Shown here piece after piece: positions 8,486 to 18,100 of a DNA stretch of 64,000 nucleotides; position 1 is the stretch's first letter, and every line of letters starts with the position of its first letter. The position numbers and the translations under genes are program-made. The notes beneath the pieces were generated by a model, which made no database searches, was not told where the DNA came from, and saw only the letters and a list, made by a program, of their open reading frames with translations. This DNA comes from CAVSJO01 sp963728445 (lineage in GTDB: Bacteria > Gemmatimonadota > Gemmatimonadetes > Longimicrobiales > RSA9), in the NCBI GenBank assembly GCA_963728445.1, contig CAVSJO010000008.1, positions 184,436 through 248,435 of the forward strand, in the 5' to 3' direction.

Positions 8486-9444
8486 TATTCCCGCGGCGCC
8501 GATGCGGGCACCGGACGCCGCTCCTTCCGCATCAGCGGCTCGATCGTCCGCCCGGCCGCCACGTACTCGTCCAGCACGGCGGGGTGCACGTACGCGTTCC
8601 GGCAGATCGCCGGCGTGTTCCCCAGCTCCGCCGCCACCAGCTTGCACGCAAGCACCACGTTCTTCTCCGCCGCCTTCTTCGTGTCCGACTCCCCCATCTC
8701 CGCCAGCACCGTCGCCGCCCGCACCGTCCCGCCGAACGTGCGGATGTCCTTCGACGTGTACCGGTCCCCCAGGATCTCCTTCAGGTAGTCGTTCACGTCC
8801 GAAGCCGTCACCGGGTGCGCCTTCCCCTCCCCGTCGATCCACTTGAACAGCCGCTTGCCCCGCACCTCCTTCAGCTCCCGGAGCACCTCCACCAGCGGCG
8901 TCTCCGCCACCACCCGCCGCTGGTCCACCCGGCCCTTGCCCGTGTACGTGAAGAACAGGTCGTTGCCCCGGACCTCCAGGTGCCGCTTGTCCAGCGTGCA
9001 GATCCCGTACGTCTGGTTCCGCACCGCGTATCGCTCGCTGCCAACACGGAAGTACGCCCGGCTCATCAGCCGCACGATCGTCGCCAGCACCTTCTCCCGC
9101 CCCAGACCCTCACGCTTCAGGTGCGCGTTCGTCGCCGACCGCAGCTCCGGCAGCACCCGCGCGAACGACAGAACCCGGTCCCACTTCCGGCTCTGTCGCG
9201 CCTCCACGTGCGCGTCGCTGTAGATGTACTGCCGACGCCCCGCCGCGTCCCGCCCCCACGCCTGGATCCGCCGCCCCACGTCCGGCGAGATGTGCACCTC
9301 CGTCCAGGCCGGCGGGATCGCGAGCGACTCGATCCGGCGCAGCGCCGGCTCAGACACCAGCTCCCCGCCGCCCACCTTCCGGTAGCGGAAGCCGTCGTCC
9401 GTCCGCTCCCGCGTCCACCAGCTGTGCTCGTCCGTTGCGGTCAT
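8437..9444 (-). CDS. DNA topoisomerase IB (poxvirus-like)
   Basis: A 335-residue bacterial type IB topoisomerase that relaxes DNA supercoils through a 3'-phosphotyrosine intermediate. The N-terminal domain has the family block AIPPAWTEVHISPD and the RQYIYSDAH segment. The catalytic domain shows RLMSRAYFRVGSERYA (R138), DKRHLEV (a Lys/His pair), SKDIRTFGGTVRAA (R235) and the active-site tyrosine in CRNAYVHP (Y285). Length is typical. Starts at ATG 9444 with AGGA upstream. Divergent from csoR across a 131-bp gap; its 3' end overlaps the metallophosphoesterase by 49 bp. Confidence 0.96.
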   Translation of the reverse strand: MTATDEHSWWTRERTDDGFRYRKVGGGELVSEPALRRIESLAIPPAWTEVHISPDVGRRIQAWGRDAAGRRQYIYSDAHVEARQSRKWDRVLSFARVLPELRSATNAHLKREGLGREKVLATIVRLMSRAYFRVGSERYAVRNQTYGICTLDKRHLEVRGNDLFFTYTGKGRVDQRRVVAETPLVEVLRELKEVRGKRLFKWIDGEGKAHPVTASDVNDYLKEILGDRYTSKDIRTFGGTVRAATVLAEMGESDTKKAAEKNVVLACKLVAAELGNTPAICRNAYVHPAVLDEYVAAGRTIEPLMRKERRPVPASAPREYYPEEAALVRFLERFG

Positions 9445-9502
9445 CGCATCCTGGGGAATTCACGACCCGTGCCACGCGGGTCTCCAGGAGCGGACGCCTC
9501 CC

Positions 9503-9543
9503 TTGCGCCGACGGGGGAACCCGGTATACCCTGTGGGGGTATC
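9503..9543 (+). promoter_or_regulatory. csoR promoter with embedded CsoR operator
   Basis: TTGCGC at 9503-9508 and TATACC at 9525-9530, 16 bp apart, form a plausible sigma-70-type promoter. The -10 box lies inside the imperfect palindrome TATACCCTGTGGGGGTAT (9525-9542). This is the TACCC-(N)-GGGTA type of G/C-tract operator known for Cu(I)-sensing CsoR proteins. Repressor binding would block the promoter, and copper would release it, giving autoregulated copper induction of csoR-copA-copZ. Confidence 0.8.
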
Positions 9544-9575
9544 CAATGGCGTCGGCGGAACCGGAGGAGGGAGCC

Positions 9576-9893
9576 ATGACGCAGGCGACGAAGGACAGGA
9601 CGCACGGCGCGCTGGTGGACGAGCCGGAGCTGCGTGAAGCGGCGACGGCGCGGCTGCGGCGCATCGAGGGGCAGGTGCGGGGCCTGCAGCGGATGGTGGA
9701 GGAGGGGCGCTACTGCGCCGACATCCTGGTGCAGGTCTCGGCGGTGCACGAAGCGCTGCGATCGGTGGGGAAGCTGCTGATGAAGAACCACCTGGAGCAC
9801 TGCGTGACGGACGCGCTGCGATCGGAGGACCCGGCGGAGGCGGAGCGGGCGTACACGGAGGTTCTGGACCTGATGTACCGGCACGCGCGATAG
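9576..9893 (+). CDS. csoR: Copper-sensing transcriptional repressor CsoR
   Basis: A 105-residue all-helical repressor of the CsoR/RcnR family. Starting at ATG 9576, 7 bases after GGAGG, the Cu(I) ligands fall at C47, H72 and C76. The spacing (25, then 4) is identical to that of characterised CsoR (C36-H61-C65). The RRIEGQVRGLQRM motif is the family hallmark. An in-frame ATG at 9546 exists but has no ribosome-binding site. It is followed 33 bp later by copA, with its own operator upstream, so it almost certainly represses the whole operon until copper binds. Confidence 0.95.
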   Translation: MTQATKDRTHGALVDEPELREAATARLRRIEGQVRGLQRMVEEGRYCADILVQVSAVHEALRSVGKLLMKNHLEHCVTDALRSEDPAEAERAYTEVLDLMYRHAR

Positions 9894-9926
9894 GCGGGCG
9901 GTCGAGGAGACGCGGGAGGTCGGACG

Positions 9927-12545
9927 ATGAGCGAAGGAACGGAGAGGGCCGGGGGCGCCGCGGTGGCGGCGCCGGAGACGGCGGAGCCTGCGGCGAAGGC
10001 GTTCGCGCTGAGCATCCCGGTGACGGGGATGAGCTGCGCGGCGTGCGCCACGCGAGTGCAGAAGACGCTGCGGAAGACGCCGGGCGTGACGGACGCTGCT
10101 GTGAATTTCGGCTCGGAGAAGGCGCGGGTGGAGTTCGACCCGTCGGTGGCGACGCCGCTGGCGCTCGCGGAGGCGGTCCGGGGCGCGGGGTACGGGGTGG
10201 CCACGTCGCGTGCGACGCTGCAGCTCGAGGGGATGGAGTACGCGGCGAGCGGCGCGCCGGTGGAGCGGGCGCTGGAGGCACTGCCGGGGGTGCTGAAAGC
10301 GGAGGCGAACCTGGCGACGGGTCAGGCACGGGTGGAGTACTTCGCGGACGCGGTGGCGGCGGACGACTTCGCGTCGGCGGTGGAGCGAGCGGGCTACCGG
10401 CTTGCGGAGCCGGTGGAGGCGGAGGACGCGGTGGAGCGGGAGCGGGCGGTGCGTCGGCGGGAGCTGCGTCGGATGGCGCGGAAGTTCTGGTTCTCGCTGG
10501 GGGTCACGGTCGTGGCGATGATCGTCTCCATGCCGCTGATGCAGCAGGCGACGACGGGCCCGGTAGACCTCTTCGGGCGCGTCATGATGCCGGTCTCGGA
10601 CGCACTCTCGGGCGTGCTTCCGTGGCTGTACGCCGCGGACCCGGGGCTGCTCCGCTGGGCGCTTCTGGCCTTGACGACGCCGGTCGTCTTCTGGGCCGGT
10701 CGGCAGTTCTACCGGGGCGCGTGGAGCGGGCTGCTGCACGCCAGCTTCGACATGAACACGCTGGTCGCGGTGGGCACGGGGTCGGCGTACCTCTACTCGG
10801 TCTTCGTGACGCTGGCGCCGGGCGTGCTGGAGCGGGCAGGCATCGGCGCGGACGTCTACTTCGAGGCGGTCTCGGCGATCATCGCGCTGGTGCTGCTGGG
10901 CAAGATCATGGAAGCCCGGGCGAAGGGCCGGACGTCGGACGCCATCCGGAAGCTGGTATCCCTGGCCCCGCCGACGGCGCGCGTGGTCCGGGGCGGTGAG
11001 GAGATCGACGTCCCCGCCGAGGACGTGGTACCGGGGGACGAAGTGGTCGTCCGCCCGGGCGAGCGGGTGCCGGTGGACGGGGAGGTGGTCGAGGGCCGGA
11101 GCGCGGTGGACGAGTCGCTGCTCACGGGCGAGTCCATGCCCGTGGAGAAGGGACCGGGCGACGAGGTCATCGGCGGCACCATCAACGGCAGCGGCGGCTT
11201 CCGCTTCCGCGCCCTTCGCGTGGGCCGGGACACGGCCCTCGCGCAGGTCGTGCGGCTCGTGGAGGAGGCGCAGGCGTCCCGGGCGCCGATCCAGCGGCTG
11301 GCGGATCGGATCGCCGCGGTCTTCGTGCCGGTGGTGGTCGGGATCGCGGCGCTGGCGTTCGTGGTCTGGCTGCTCGTCGGGCCGCAGCCGGCGTTCCTGT
11401 ACGCGCTGGTCTCCTTCGTGACGGTGCTGATCATCGCCTGTCCCTGCGCCATGGGGCTCGCGACGCCCACTGCCATCATGGTGGGCACGGGCGCCGGCGC
11501 GGAGCGGGGCGTTCTGATCAAGGACGCAACGACGCTGGAGCGGGCGCACCGCGTGACGACCGTGGTGCTGGACAAGACGGGCACGGTGACGGAGGGCCGG
11601 CCGGCGGTGGTCGGGATCCGTCTCGGGGCGACGTCGCCGGGAGACTCCACGGACACCTCCGAAGCGCGTAGTGCGGGCGAGGCCCGGCTGCTGCGGCTGG
11701 CGGCGTCGCTGGAGCGCGCCTCCGAGCACCCGCTGGGCGCTGCCATCGTGGCGGCGGCGGCGGAGCGCGGGATCGAGCTGTCGAAGGCGGAGGACTTCGA
11801 GTCCGTGGGCGGCCGGGGCGCGGCGGCGCGGGTGGACGGCTCGGACGTGGTGGTGGGAAACGCGGCGTACCTGGCCGAGCGCGGCGTGGACGCGTCGCGT
11901 CTCGCGGACGCGGCGGACGCGTTCGCGGCGGAGGGCGCGACGCCCGTGTACGTGGCCGCGGACGGGCAGGCGCTGGGCGTGATCGGCGTGGCGGACCCGG
12001 TGAAGGCGACGAGCGCGGACGCGATCCGTCGCCTGCAGGCCATGGGCCTGGACGTGGTCATGCTGACGGGTGACCACCGGCGCACGGCGGAGGCCGTGGC
12101 GGCGCGGGTCGGCGTGGACCGCGTGCTGGCCGAGGTGCTGCCGGGAGACAAGGCGCGGGAGGTGAAGCGGCTGCAGTCCGAGGGCCGCGTCGTCGCCATG
12201 GTGGGCGACGGCGTGAACGACGCGCCGGCGCTGGCGCAGGCGGACGTGGGCGTCGCCATCGGCACGGGCACGGACGTGGCCATGGAGGCCTCGGACGTGA
12301 CGCTGATCGGCGGAGAGCTGGGCGGCGTGGTGACCGCGATCCGGCTGTCCCGGGCCACGGTGCGCACCATCCGGCAGAACCTGTTCTGGGCGCTGATCTA
12401 CAACGCCCTCGGGATCCCGGTCGCGGCGGGCGTGCTGTATCCCCTGTTCGGGGTGCTGCTCTCGCCCGTGATCGGCAGCGCGGCCATGGCGTTCAGCTCC
12501 GTGAGCGTGGTGCTGAACTCGCTGCGGCTGCGGCGTGCCGTCTGA
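9927..12545 (+). CDS. copA: Copper-exporting P1B-type ATPase
   Basis: An 872-residue inner-membrane Cu(I) pump. The first N-terminal HMA domain has GMSCAAC (C37, C40). A second HMA-like domain follows at about residues 92-160, but its metal site has become GMEYAAS, with both cysteines lost. Then come eight membrane helices with the transport motif C505-P-C507, the phosphorylation motif DKTGT (D549), the SEHPLG nucleotide-binding motif and GDGVNDAPALAQADVGVAIG. ATP hydrolysis drives copper from cytosol to periplasm. Second gene of the csoR-copA-copZ operon, expected to be copper-induced through CsoR. Confidence 0.97.
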   Translation: MSEGTERAGGAAVAAPETAEPAAKAFALSIPVTGMSCAACATRVQKTLRKTPGVTDAAVNFGSEKARVEFDPSVATPLALAEAVRGAGYGVATSRATLQLEGMEYAASGAPVERALEALPGVLKAEANLATGQARVEYFADAVAADDFASAVERAGYRLAEPVEAEDAVERERAVRRRELRRMARKFWFSLGVTVVAMIVSMPLMQQATTGPVDLFGRVMMPVSDALSGVLPWLYAADPGLLRWALLALTTPVVFWAGRQFYRGAWSGLLHASFDMNTLVAVGTGSAYLYSVFVTLAPGVLERAGIGADVYFEAVSAIIALVLLGKIMEARAKGRTSDAIRKLVSLAPPTARVVRGGEEIDVPAEDVVPGDEVVVRPGERVPVDGEVVEGRSAVDESLLTGESMPVEKGPGDEVIGGTINGSGGFRFRALRVGRDTALAQVVRLVEEAQASRAPIQRLADRIAAVFVPVVVGIAALAFVVWLLVGPQPAFLYALVSFVTVLIIACPCAMGLATPTAIMVGTGAGAERGVLIKDATTLERAHRVTTVVLDKTGTVTEGRPAVVGIRLGATSPGDSTDTSEARSAGEARLLRLAASLERASEHPLGAAIVAAAAERGIELSKAEDFESVGGRGAAARVDGSDVVVGNAAYLAERGVDASRLADAADAFAAEGATPVYVAADGQALGVIGVADPVKATSADAIRRLQAMGLDVVMLTGDHRRTAEAVAARVGVDRVLAEVLPGDKAREVKRLQSEGRVVAMVGDGVNDAPALAQADVGVAIGTGTDVAMEASDVTLIGGELGGVVTAIRLSRATVRTIRQNLFWALIYNALGIPVAAGVLYPLFGVLLSPVIGSAAMAFSSVSVVLNSLRLRRAV

Positions 12546-12592
12546 GCGGCGCGTGCAATGGACACAATCGATCGAGCAATCGTGAGGAGCAC

Positions 12593-12811
12593 ATGACGAA
12601 GACGACGCTGAAGGTGACGGGCATGACGTGCCAGCACTGCGTGCACGCGGTGACGCAGGCGCTGGAGGGGGTGGACGGGGTGCGCAGCGCCCGGGTCGAC
12701 CTGGACGCGGGCCGGGCGGACGTGGAGTACGACGAGAGCCGGGCGAGCACGGACGCCCTCGTGGGCGCCGTGGCCGAGGAAGGCTACTCGGCGGAGCCGC
12801 TTTCGGTCTAG
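12593..12811 (+). CDS. copZ: Copper chaperone (single HMA domain)
   Basis: A 72-residue soluble protein consisting of one ferredoxin-like HMA domain. It has the metal-binding loop GMTCQHC (C13, C16), here with a His between the cysteines. It carries Cu(I) to the HMA domain of CopA and exchanges copper with CsoR in characterised systems. The ATG at 12593 has GAGGAG 6 bases upstream and lies 47 bp after copA on the same strand, so it is the last gene of the copper operon. Confidence 0.95.
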   Translation: MTKTTLKVTGMTCQHCVHAVTQALEGVDGVRSARVDLDAGRADVEYDESRASTDALVGAVAEEGYSAEPLSV

Positions 12812-12960
12812 AGCGGCTCCCGCGGCGCACCCCCCGCGCGCACGGGCCGGGCGGCCCGACTCCTGCATTGTCGCCCGGCCGCCGGCGCGAGGAGCGCGGG
12901 CCGCGCCGTGCCGCGTTCGCGGCTCGGCGTGAGGTGCGACCCGGGTGGAGCGCGAAGCGG

Positions 12961-15183
12961 GTGGGACATTCCGGGCGCCGTCCGTCGCGGCGGCGCGAGC
13001 GCAGCTGCACGCTGGCCGCGGCCCTCGTGGCCGCGGTCGTTCTGTGCGCGAAGGCCTCGGCGCAGGAGCCGACGGCGCCGTCCGACAGCGCGCACCCCGA
13101 AGTCGTCAGCGTCACCTTTCCCGGCGCGGCGTCGGTCCCCCACAGTGTGCTGCGGCAGGCCATCGCCACCCACCAGACGAGCTGCAAGACGCGCCTGGCG
13201 GCGCCCCTCTGCATGATCGGCGGCATCGACGCCGTGGAGGAGCGCCACTACCTCGAGCGCTCCGAGGTCCCGAAGGACGCCGAGCGCATCGCCATCGTCT
13301 ACGAGGCCTGGGGCTTCCCCGAGGCCCGGGTGGACGCCGACGTCGTGCGGAAGGGGCCCGACGCCGCCGCGGTGCGCTTCCACGTGGACGAGGGCGAGCC
13401 GATCCTCGTCGACACGGTCGTGGTCGAGGGGCGGGACTCCCTCTCGCCCGCCCTCGAGCTGCCCCGCAGGCTGCCCCTGCGGGCGGGACTGCCCTACGCT
13501 CTCCCCCGCGTGGAGGCGACGGAGAAGGCGCTGAAGGAGGCTCTGGCGAGCCGCGGCCGGCCGAACGCCTCCGTCGAGATCGGCGGCGACGTCGACGCCG
13601 GGGCCCACCGGGCGCGCGTCGTATTCCGGCTCCGGCCGGGGCCGGCGGCGCGCTTCGGCCCGGTGAGCGTCCGGTCGCAGGCGCCGCTGGACGAGAGGAC
13701 CGTCCGCCAGCTCCTCGCCTATCGGCAGGGAGACAGCTACGACCCGGCGCTGATGGACCGGACCGAGGTCCGGCTCTACGACCTCTCCATCGTCTCCCGG
13801 GCCGTCGTCGAGGCGCTGCCCGGGGACACGGTGGTTCCGACGCGCATCGTCGTCGACACGCGCCGCTCCACCGGCCTGGCCACGTCGGCCTCCCTCACGA
13901 GCACCGACTGCCTCGGCCTCATGGGCGAGTGGCGGGACCGCTGGCTGCTGGGCGGTCCCCGCGAGCTGAACGTCGACGCCGGCGTCTCCAACCTCTTCGC
14001 CCGCGGCCTGGGCGGCTCGTTCCCGTGCTCGTCCGCGGGCTCCGGCCCCTACGCCGACCCTGACTACGTGGTGCGCGCGGGCGTGAATCAGCCGTGGCCC
14101 GGCCCGTCGCCGGGCGACATCACCGCGTCGGCGTGGTACGCCCGGCAGTCGGCGCCGGACGCCTTCGTGCAGCGCGGCTGGGGCGCCCGGGTCGGCGCCG
14201 GGCACCGCGTCGGGCTCGGGGCGTACGCCGCCGCTCGCTACACCTTCCAGCGCAACACGCTCGACGCGGCGGACCTGTACTACTGCGGCAACTACGGCGT
14301 GTGCGACGGCCCCGGGATCGCGGCCCTCGCCGGCCCCACCCGCCTCGCGCCCGTCGAGCTCCTCGCCCGCTGGCACCAGCCGCCGGACCCCGACGTCGAG
14401 CGGGACCGGGAACGGACCGCCCCCGCCTGGTACCGGGGCCCGTACCAGGACTGGCGGCTGGACGCCAGCGCCGCCGTGGAGGTGGCCGACGCCGCCACCG
14501 GCTCCGACTACCGATTCGGCCGGGCGATGGCCGAGGGGTCGGCGACGCGCTTCCTCGGCGAGTCGATCCAGCTTGGGGGACACGCGCGGGTCGGTTCGCT
14601 GTTCGGCGCTTCGTCGGTGCTGCCGCCGAACGCCCGGCTGTTCAGCGGCGGCCCGTCCACCGTCCGGGGCGTGCCGGAGAACCTGCTCGGGCCCACGGTG
14701 CTCGTGGTGCCGGCCGGCGAGGCGGACGCGCTGGGGTGCGCGCCGGAGGCCGGCGGCTGCCCGGCCGACGTCGCCGTCGATCCCGAGCGAGTGGCGCTGC
14801 GCGCCCTCGGCGGCGACCGCCTCCTCGAGGCGAACCTGGAGGCGCGCTACGCCCTCGGCCCGAAGTTCAGCCTGGCGGCGTTCCTCGACTACGGGCGGCT
14901 GGACGTCGCGCCCGACGGCCAGCGCCTCGCCGGTGTGAGCGGCGCCTCGGTGCTCACGCCCGGCGTCGGCTTCCGAATCCTGGCCGACGTCGGGCAGATC
15001 CGTCTCGACGTCGGCTACGACCCGCGCGGCCCGCAGCGGCTGCCGCTCCTCGCCGCCGGCGCGGACGGCGTCGTGCCGCTCGGCACCGTGACCTACGATC
15101 CGTTCGGCTGGGACGGCGCGGGCCCCTTCCACCGCTTCCTGCGCCGCCTGCAGGTGCAGGTGGCGATGGGACAGGCGTTTTGA
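12961..15183 (+). CDS. BamA/TamA-like outer-membrane protein (POTRA + beta-barrel)
   Basis: About 740 residues. A GTG at 12961 with GGAG upstream gives a clean signal peptide: basic RRPSRRRERS, a hydrophobic core and cleavage near KASA-Q. Residues 40-260 contain POTRA-like repeats (YEAWGFPEARVDADVVRKG, FHVDEGEPILVDTVVVEG). The rest is a 16-strand Omp85-type barrel; the GSSTVRG-type motif appears as SGGPSTVRGVPENLLG, where the strand-16 / loop-6 VRG lies. Omp85 proteins insert or translocate outer-membrane substrates. Its stop overlaps the start of a TamB-like gene, so this is the TamA-like half of a TamA/TamB pair; the main BamA is probably elsewhere. Earlier in-frame codons exist but would add an implausible basic leader. 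Confidence 0.88.
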   Translation: MGHSGRRPSRRRERSCTLAAALVAAVVLCAKASAQEPTAPSDSAHPEVVSVTFPGAASVPHSVLRQAIATHQTSCKTRLAAPLCMIGGIDAVEERHYLERSEVPKDAERIAIVYEAWGFPEARVDADVVRKGPDAAAVRFHVDEGEPILVDTVVVEGRDSLSPALELPRRLPLRAGLPYALPRVEATEKALKEALASRGRPNASVEIGGDVDAGAHRARVVFRLRPGPAARFGPVSVRSQAPLDERTVRQLLAYRQGDSYDPALMDRTEVRLYDLSIVSRAVVEALPGDTVVPTRIVVDTRRSTGLATSASLTSTDCLGLMGEWRDRWLLGGPRELNVDAGVSNLFARGLGGSFPCSSAGSGPYADPDYVVRAGVNQPWPGPSPGDITASAWYARQSAPDAFVQRGWGARVGAGHRVGLGAYAAARYTFQRNTLDAADLYYCGNYGVCDGPGIAALAGPTRLAPVELLARWHQPPDPDVERDRERTAPAWYRGPYQDWRLDASAAVEVADAATGSDYRFGRAMAEGSATRFLGESIQLGGHARVGSLFGASSVLPPNARLFSGGPSTVRGVPENLLGPTVLVVPAGEADALGCAPEAGGCPADVAVDPERVALRALGGDRLLEANLEARYALGPKFSLAAFLDYGRLDVAPDGQRLAGVSGASVLTPGVGFRILADVGQIRLDVGYDPRGPQRLPLLAAGADGVVPLGTVTYDPFGWDGAGPFHRFLRRLQVQVAMGQAF

Positions 15184-18100
15184 TGCGACGCGCCGCTTCC
15201 CGGGGACTCGCACTCCTTACCGCCGTCGGCGCCGCTGCCGCGACCTCCCTCGCCGCGACGTGCGACCGCCCCATGCCCGACGCCCTGCGCCGCCTCGCGA
15301 CGCTCCCGCCGCTCGCCGAGCCGCCGCCCATCCACGTCGACACGCTGCCGCCGGACGCTCCCGTCCGCATCACGCTGGAGGACGTCCGGTTCTCCACCCG
15401 GGACGGTTCCCGGGCCTCGTTCTCACGCCTCGACGCCCGCGTCCGCTACCGGCCGGGGGCAACGGGCGGGACGCCGGAGGTCGAAGTGGACCGCATGCGG
15501 CTCGCATCGCCGCACCTGCTCCTCCCAGCGCAGCGCGCAGGGACGGCGGCCCACTCGCCTGCCGACGACCACGGCGCGACGGGCGACGTCCTCCCACTCC
15601 CGCCTCGCCTCGGCGCCACGCCCGACGCCGTGTTCCGGCCCCTCGGCGACCGACGGCTTCTCGTCGACCGCCTGGAGGTGAGGGACGGGGAGGTCGGCGC
15701 GCCGACGGTGGGCGGCGGGTGGGCCTGGCGCCTCACCGGCCTGGACGTCGACGCCCGGGACATTCGCGTCGGGGGCGGGCTGCCGGAAGGCGGAACGCTC
15801 GTCCGCGCGACGGCGACGGCGGCGTCCGCGGACGGCTCGGCACCCGTGCGCGTCACGGGCGCCGCCGTCGCACGGGGCGGGAGCAGCGCGACGGCCCGGG
15901 CAGACGCCTCCGTCGGCGGGACGCGCATCCGCCTGGACGCCGAGGCGCACCGGAAGGGGCCGTTTACCCTGCGGCTGGATGCCCCGGCCTTCGACCTCGC
16001 CGACCTCCACGCGCTCGTGCCGCGGCTCCCCACGGAAGGACGCGGCACCCTCGCCCTCACGGTGCGCTCCGACGCCGTCTCCACGCGCTGGCACGTCGAC
16101 ACGCTCTCCGCGGCCGCCGGATCGTCCCGCGTGGACCTGGCCGGATCCCTCGCCCGGGGCCGCGCCGGCGCGCCGGACGCCCTGGCGGTGGACAGCCTCC
16201 GCGTCCTCCTGCATCCGCTGGTGAGCGCCGACCTCGAGCGGCTCGCCGGCACGTCCCTGCCCGGCGGCGGGCGCCTCGAGGGTCGCGTCTCGGCGGACGG
16301 TACGGGCACCGGCGGCGTCGCACTGGAAGGACGCCTGGAGGACACGCCGACGAACCACGGGACGTCCATCGTTCGGCTGGACGGGGGCGTGACGCTCCTG
16401 CCGCGCACGCGCCTCGATCTGCGCCTCGCCGCGGACCCGCTGCGAGCCCGGGACACTGCCTTCGTCGTGCGCCTCGCCGCCCGGGGGCCGCCCGACTCCG
16501 TTGCGCTTCAGGGCACGGTGGAACTGGCCGGGACCGCCCCCGGTGCCGCCCTCGCTCCCGCCGCCACCGCCTCCGCGGCGTCGGCGCCCGACAGCGCGTC
16601 GGGTCCGTGGAGCCGCGTCGCGGCGCTGCGGGCGCGCTTCGACGCGCTGCTGCGCCGGCCGAAGGGCGCGCCTCCGGAGGTCTCCGGCACGGTCGCGCTC
16701 GCGGGCCGGGCTCGGCTGCCCGAGGCCACGAACGCCGATGACGGCGTCGGTCCGGAGATCGACGCCGAGGCGCGCGGGAGCGTCGTGCTGGACTCGGCAG
16801 GGCCGGTGGACGTGTCGCTTCGGGCGGACTCCCTCCCCCTCGGCCTCGCCACCGCCCTCGCCCCGGGCGGCGCCGGCGTGCGGGACGTGCAGGGGTGGGC
16901 GGACGCGCGCCTGCGCGTGACCGGAACGCTTTCGGCGCCGCGCCCCGGCGGGTACGTCGACATCGCCGGGGGCGCCGCCACGGCCCCCGCGAGCGGCGTA
17001 CGCGTGCACGACCTGCACGGCCGGCTGCGCGTCGACGGGGACTGGCTCGTCGTCGACTCGCTGCGCGCCCGCGCCAGGGACGGCCGCGTGGCGGTGACGG
17101 GCAGGGCGCGCCTGCTCGACCAGCCCCACACGCTGGAGCTGGCCCTGCGAGCCGATTCGTTTCCCGCCATGGACCTGGACACCACGGAGGCCATCGTCAG
17201 CGCCGACCTGACCGTCGGCGGGACCGTCGAGCGGGCCGCGGTGGGGGGGAACGTCGACCTGCTCTCCGGGCGCATCCACGAGGACGCGTTCACCAAGCAC
17301 GGCGCCATGGACCTGAAGGATCCTCCGTACGCGGACCTCGCCGCACGGGTCCCGTGGGTCACGGACTCCCGCCTGCGCCGAGCCGCCGCGGCCGACACCG
17401 CCGGCGGCTTCCCCGTGGACGCCGACGTGCGCGTCCACGTCTCGTCGGACTTCCGCATCTGGGACGAGGATTCCAGCACCGGTGCGGACGGCACCCTCCG
17501 CCTGATGGCCGACTCCGCCGGGCCGAAGGTGGCCGGGATCCTCGATGTGGACCGGGGCTTCTACGAGTTCTACGGCAAGCGCTTCCAGGTGGTGGGCGGC
17601 GCGTTCGCCTTCGAGGGGCCCGGCGTCTTTCCCCACATCACGCTGCTGGCCGACTACTGGCAGCCACCCGAGATGGGCACGCCGGCGGACCGGGTCATCG
17701 CCGGGAGGAGCTACCCGGAGTACCAGTTCCTCGCCCGCGGCTCCGGCGACGAGGAGAGACGCAGGGTGCGCAGGCCGAGCATCATGGAGGAGACGCAGAT
17801 CGAGCGCTCGGGACTCCTGCTGTACGGCCACGAGCCGGATGCCGTGACGGGCTGGACGCAGCACCGGTTCTTCCGCCCGACCTCCCCGAAGGGGGCGCTG
17901 GGCCAACGGGGCGAGCTCCAGATGGCGGACCTGATCTGGAGCTACATCGCCGACGAAGGATACGATTACATCCCCATCGATGGCGGCGTCCTGCGCAGCG
18001 GCTGGATCACGGTCGGGAGCGCCTACCCCGGCCCCCAGGTGGTCGGCGCCCTGCTGAGGGGATCGGTGCGGACCGGCCTGGGGTGGCTCCTTCTCTCCCA

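Noticed and set aside
9441..13226. 1261-codon minus-strand frame opposite csoR-copA-copZ
   Set aside because: Arg/His/Pro-rich shadow of well-supported plus-strand copper genes; no domain visible.
14094..15182. In-frame extension upstream of the TamB-like gene
   Set aside because: It is an alternative frame of the Omp85 gene; the ATG at 15183 begins a signal/anchor helix.
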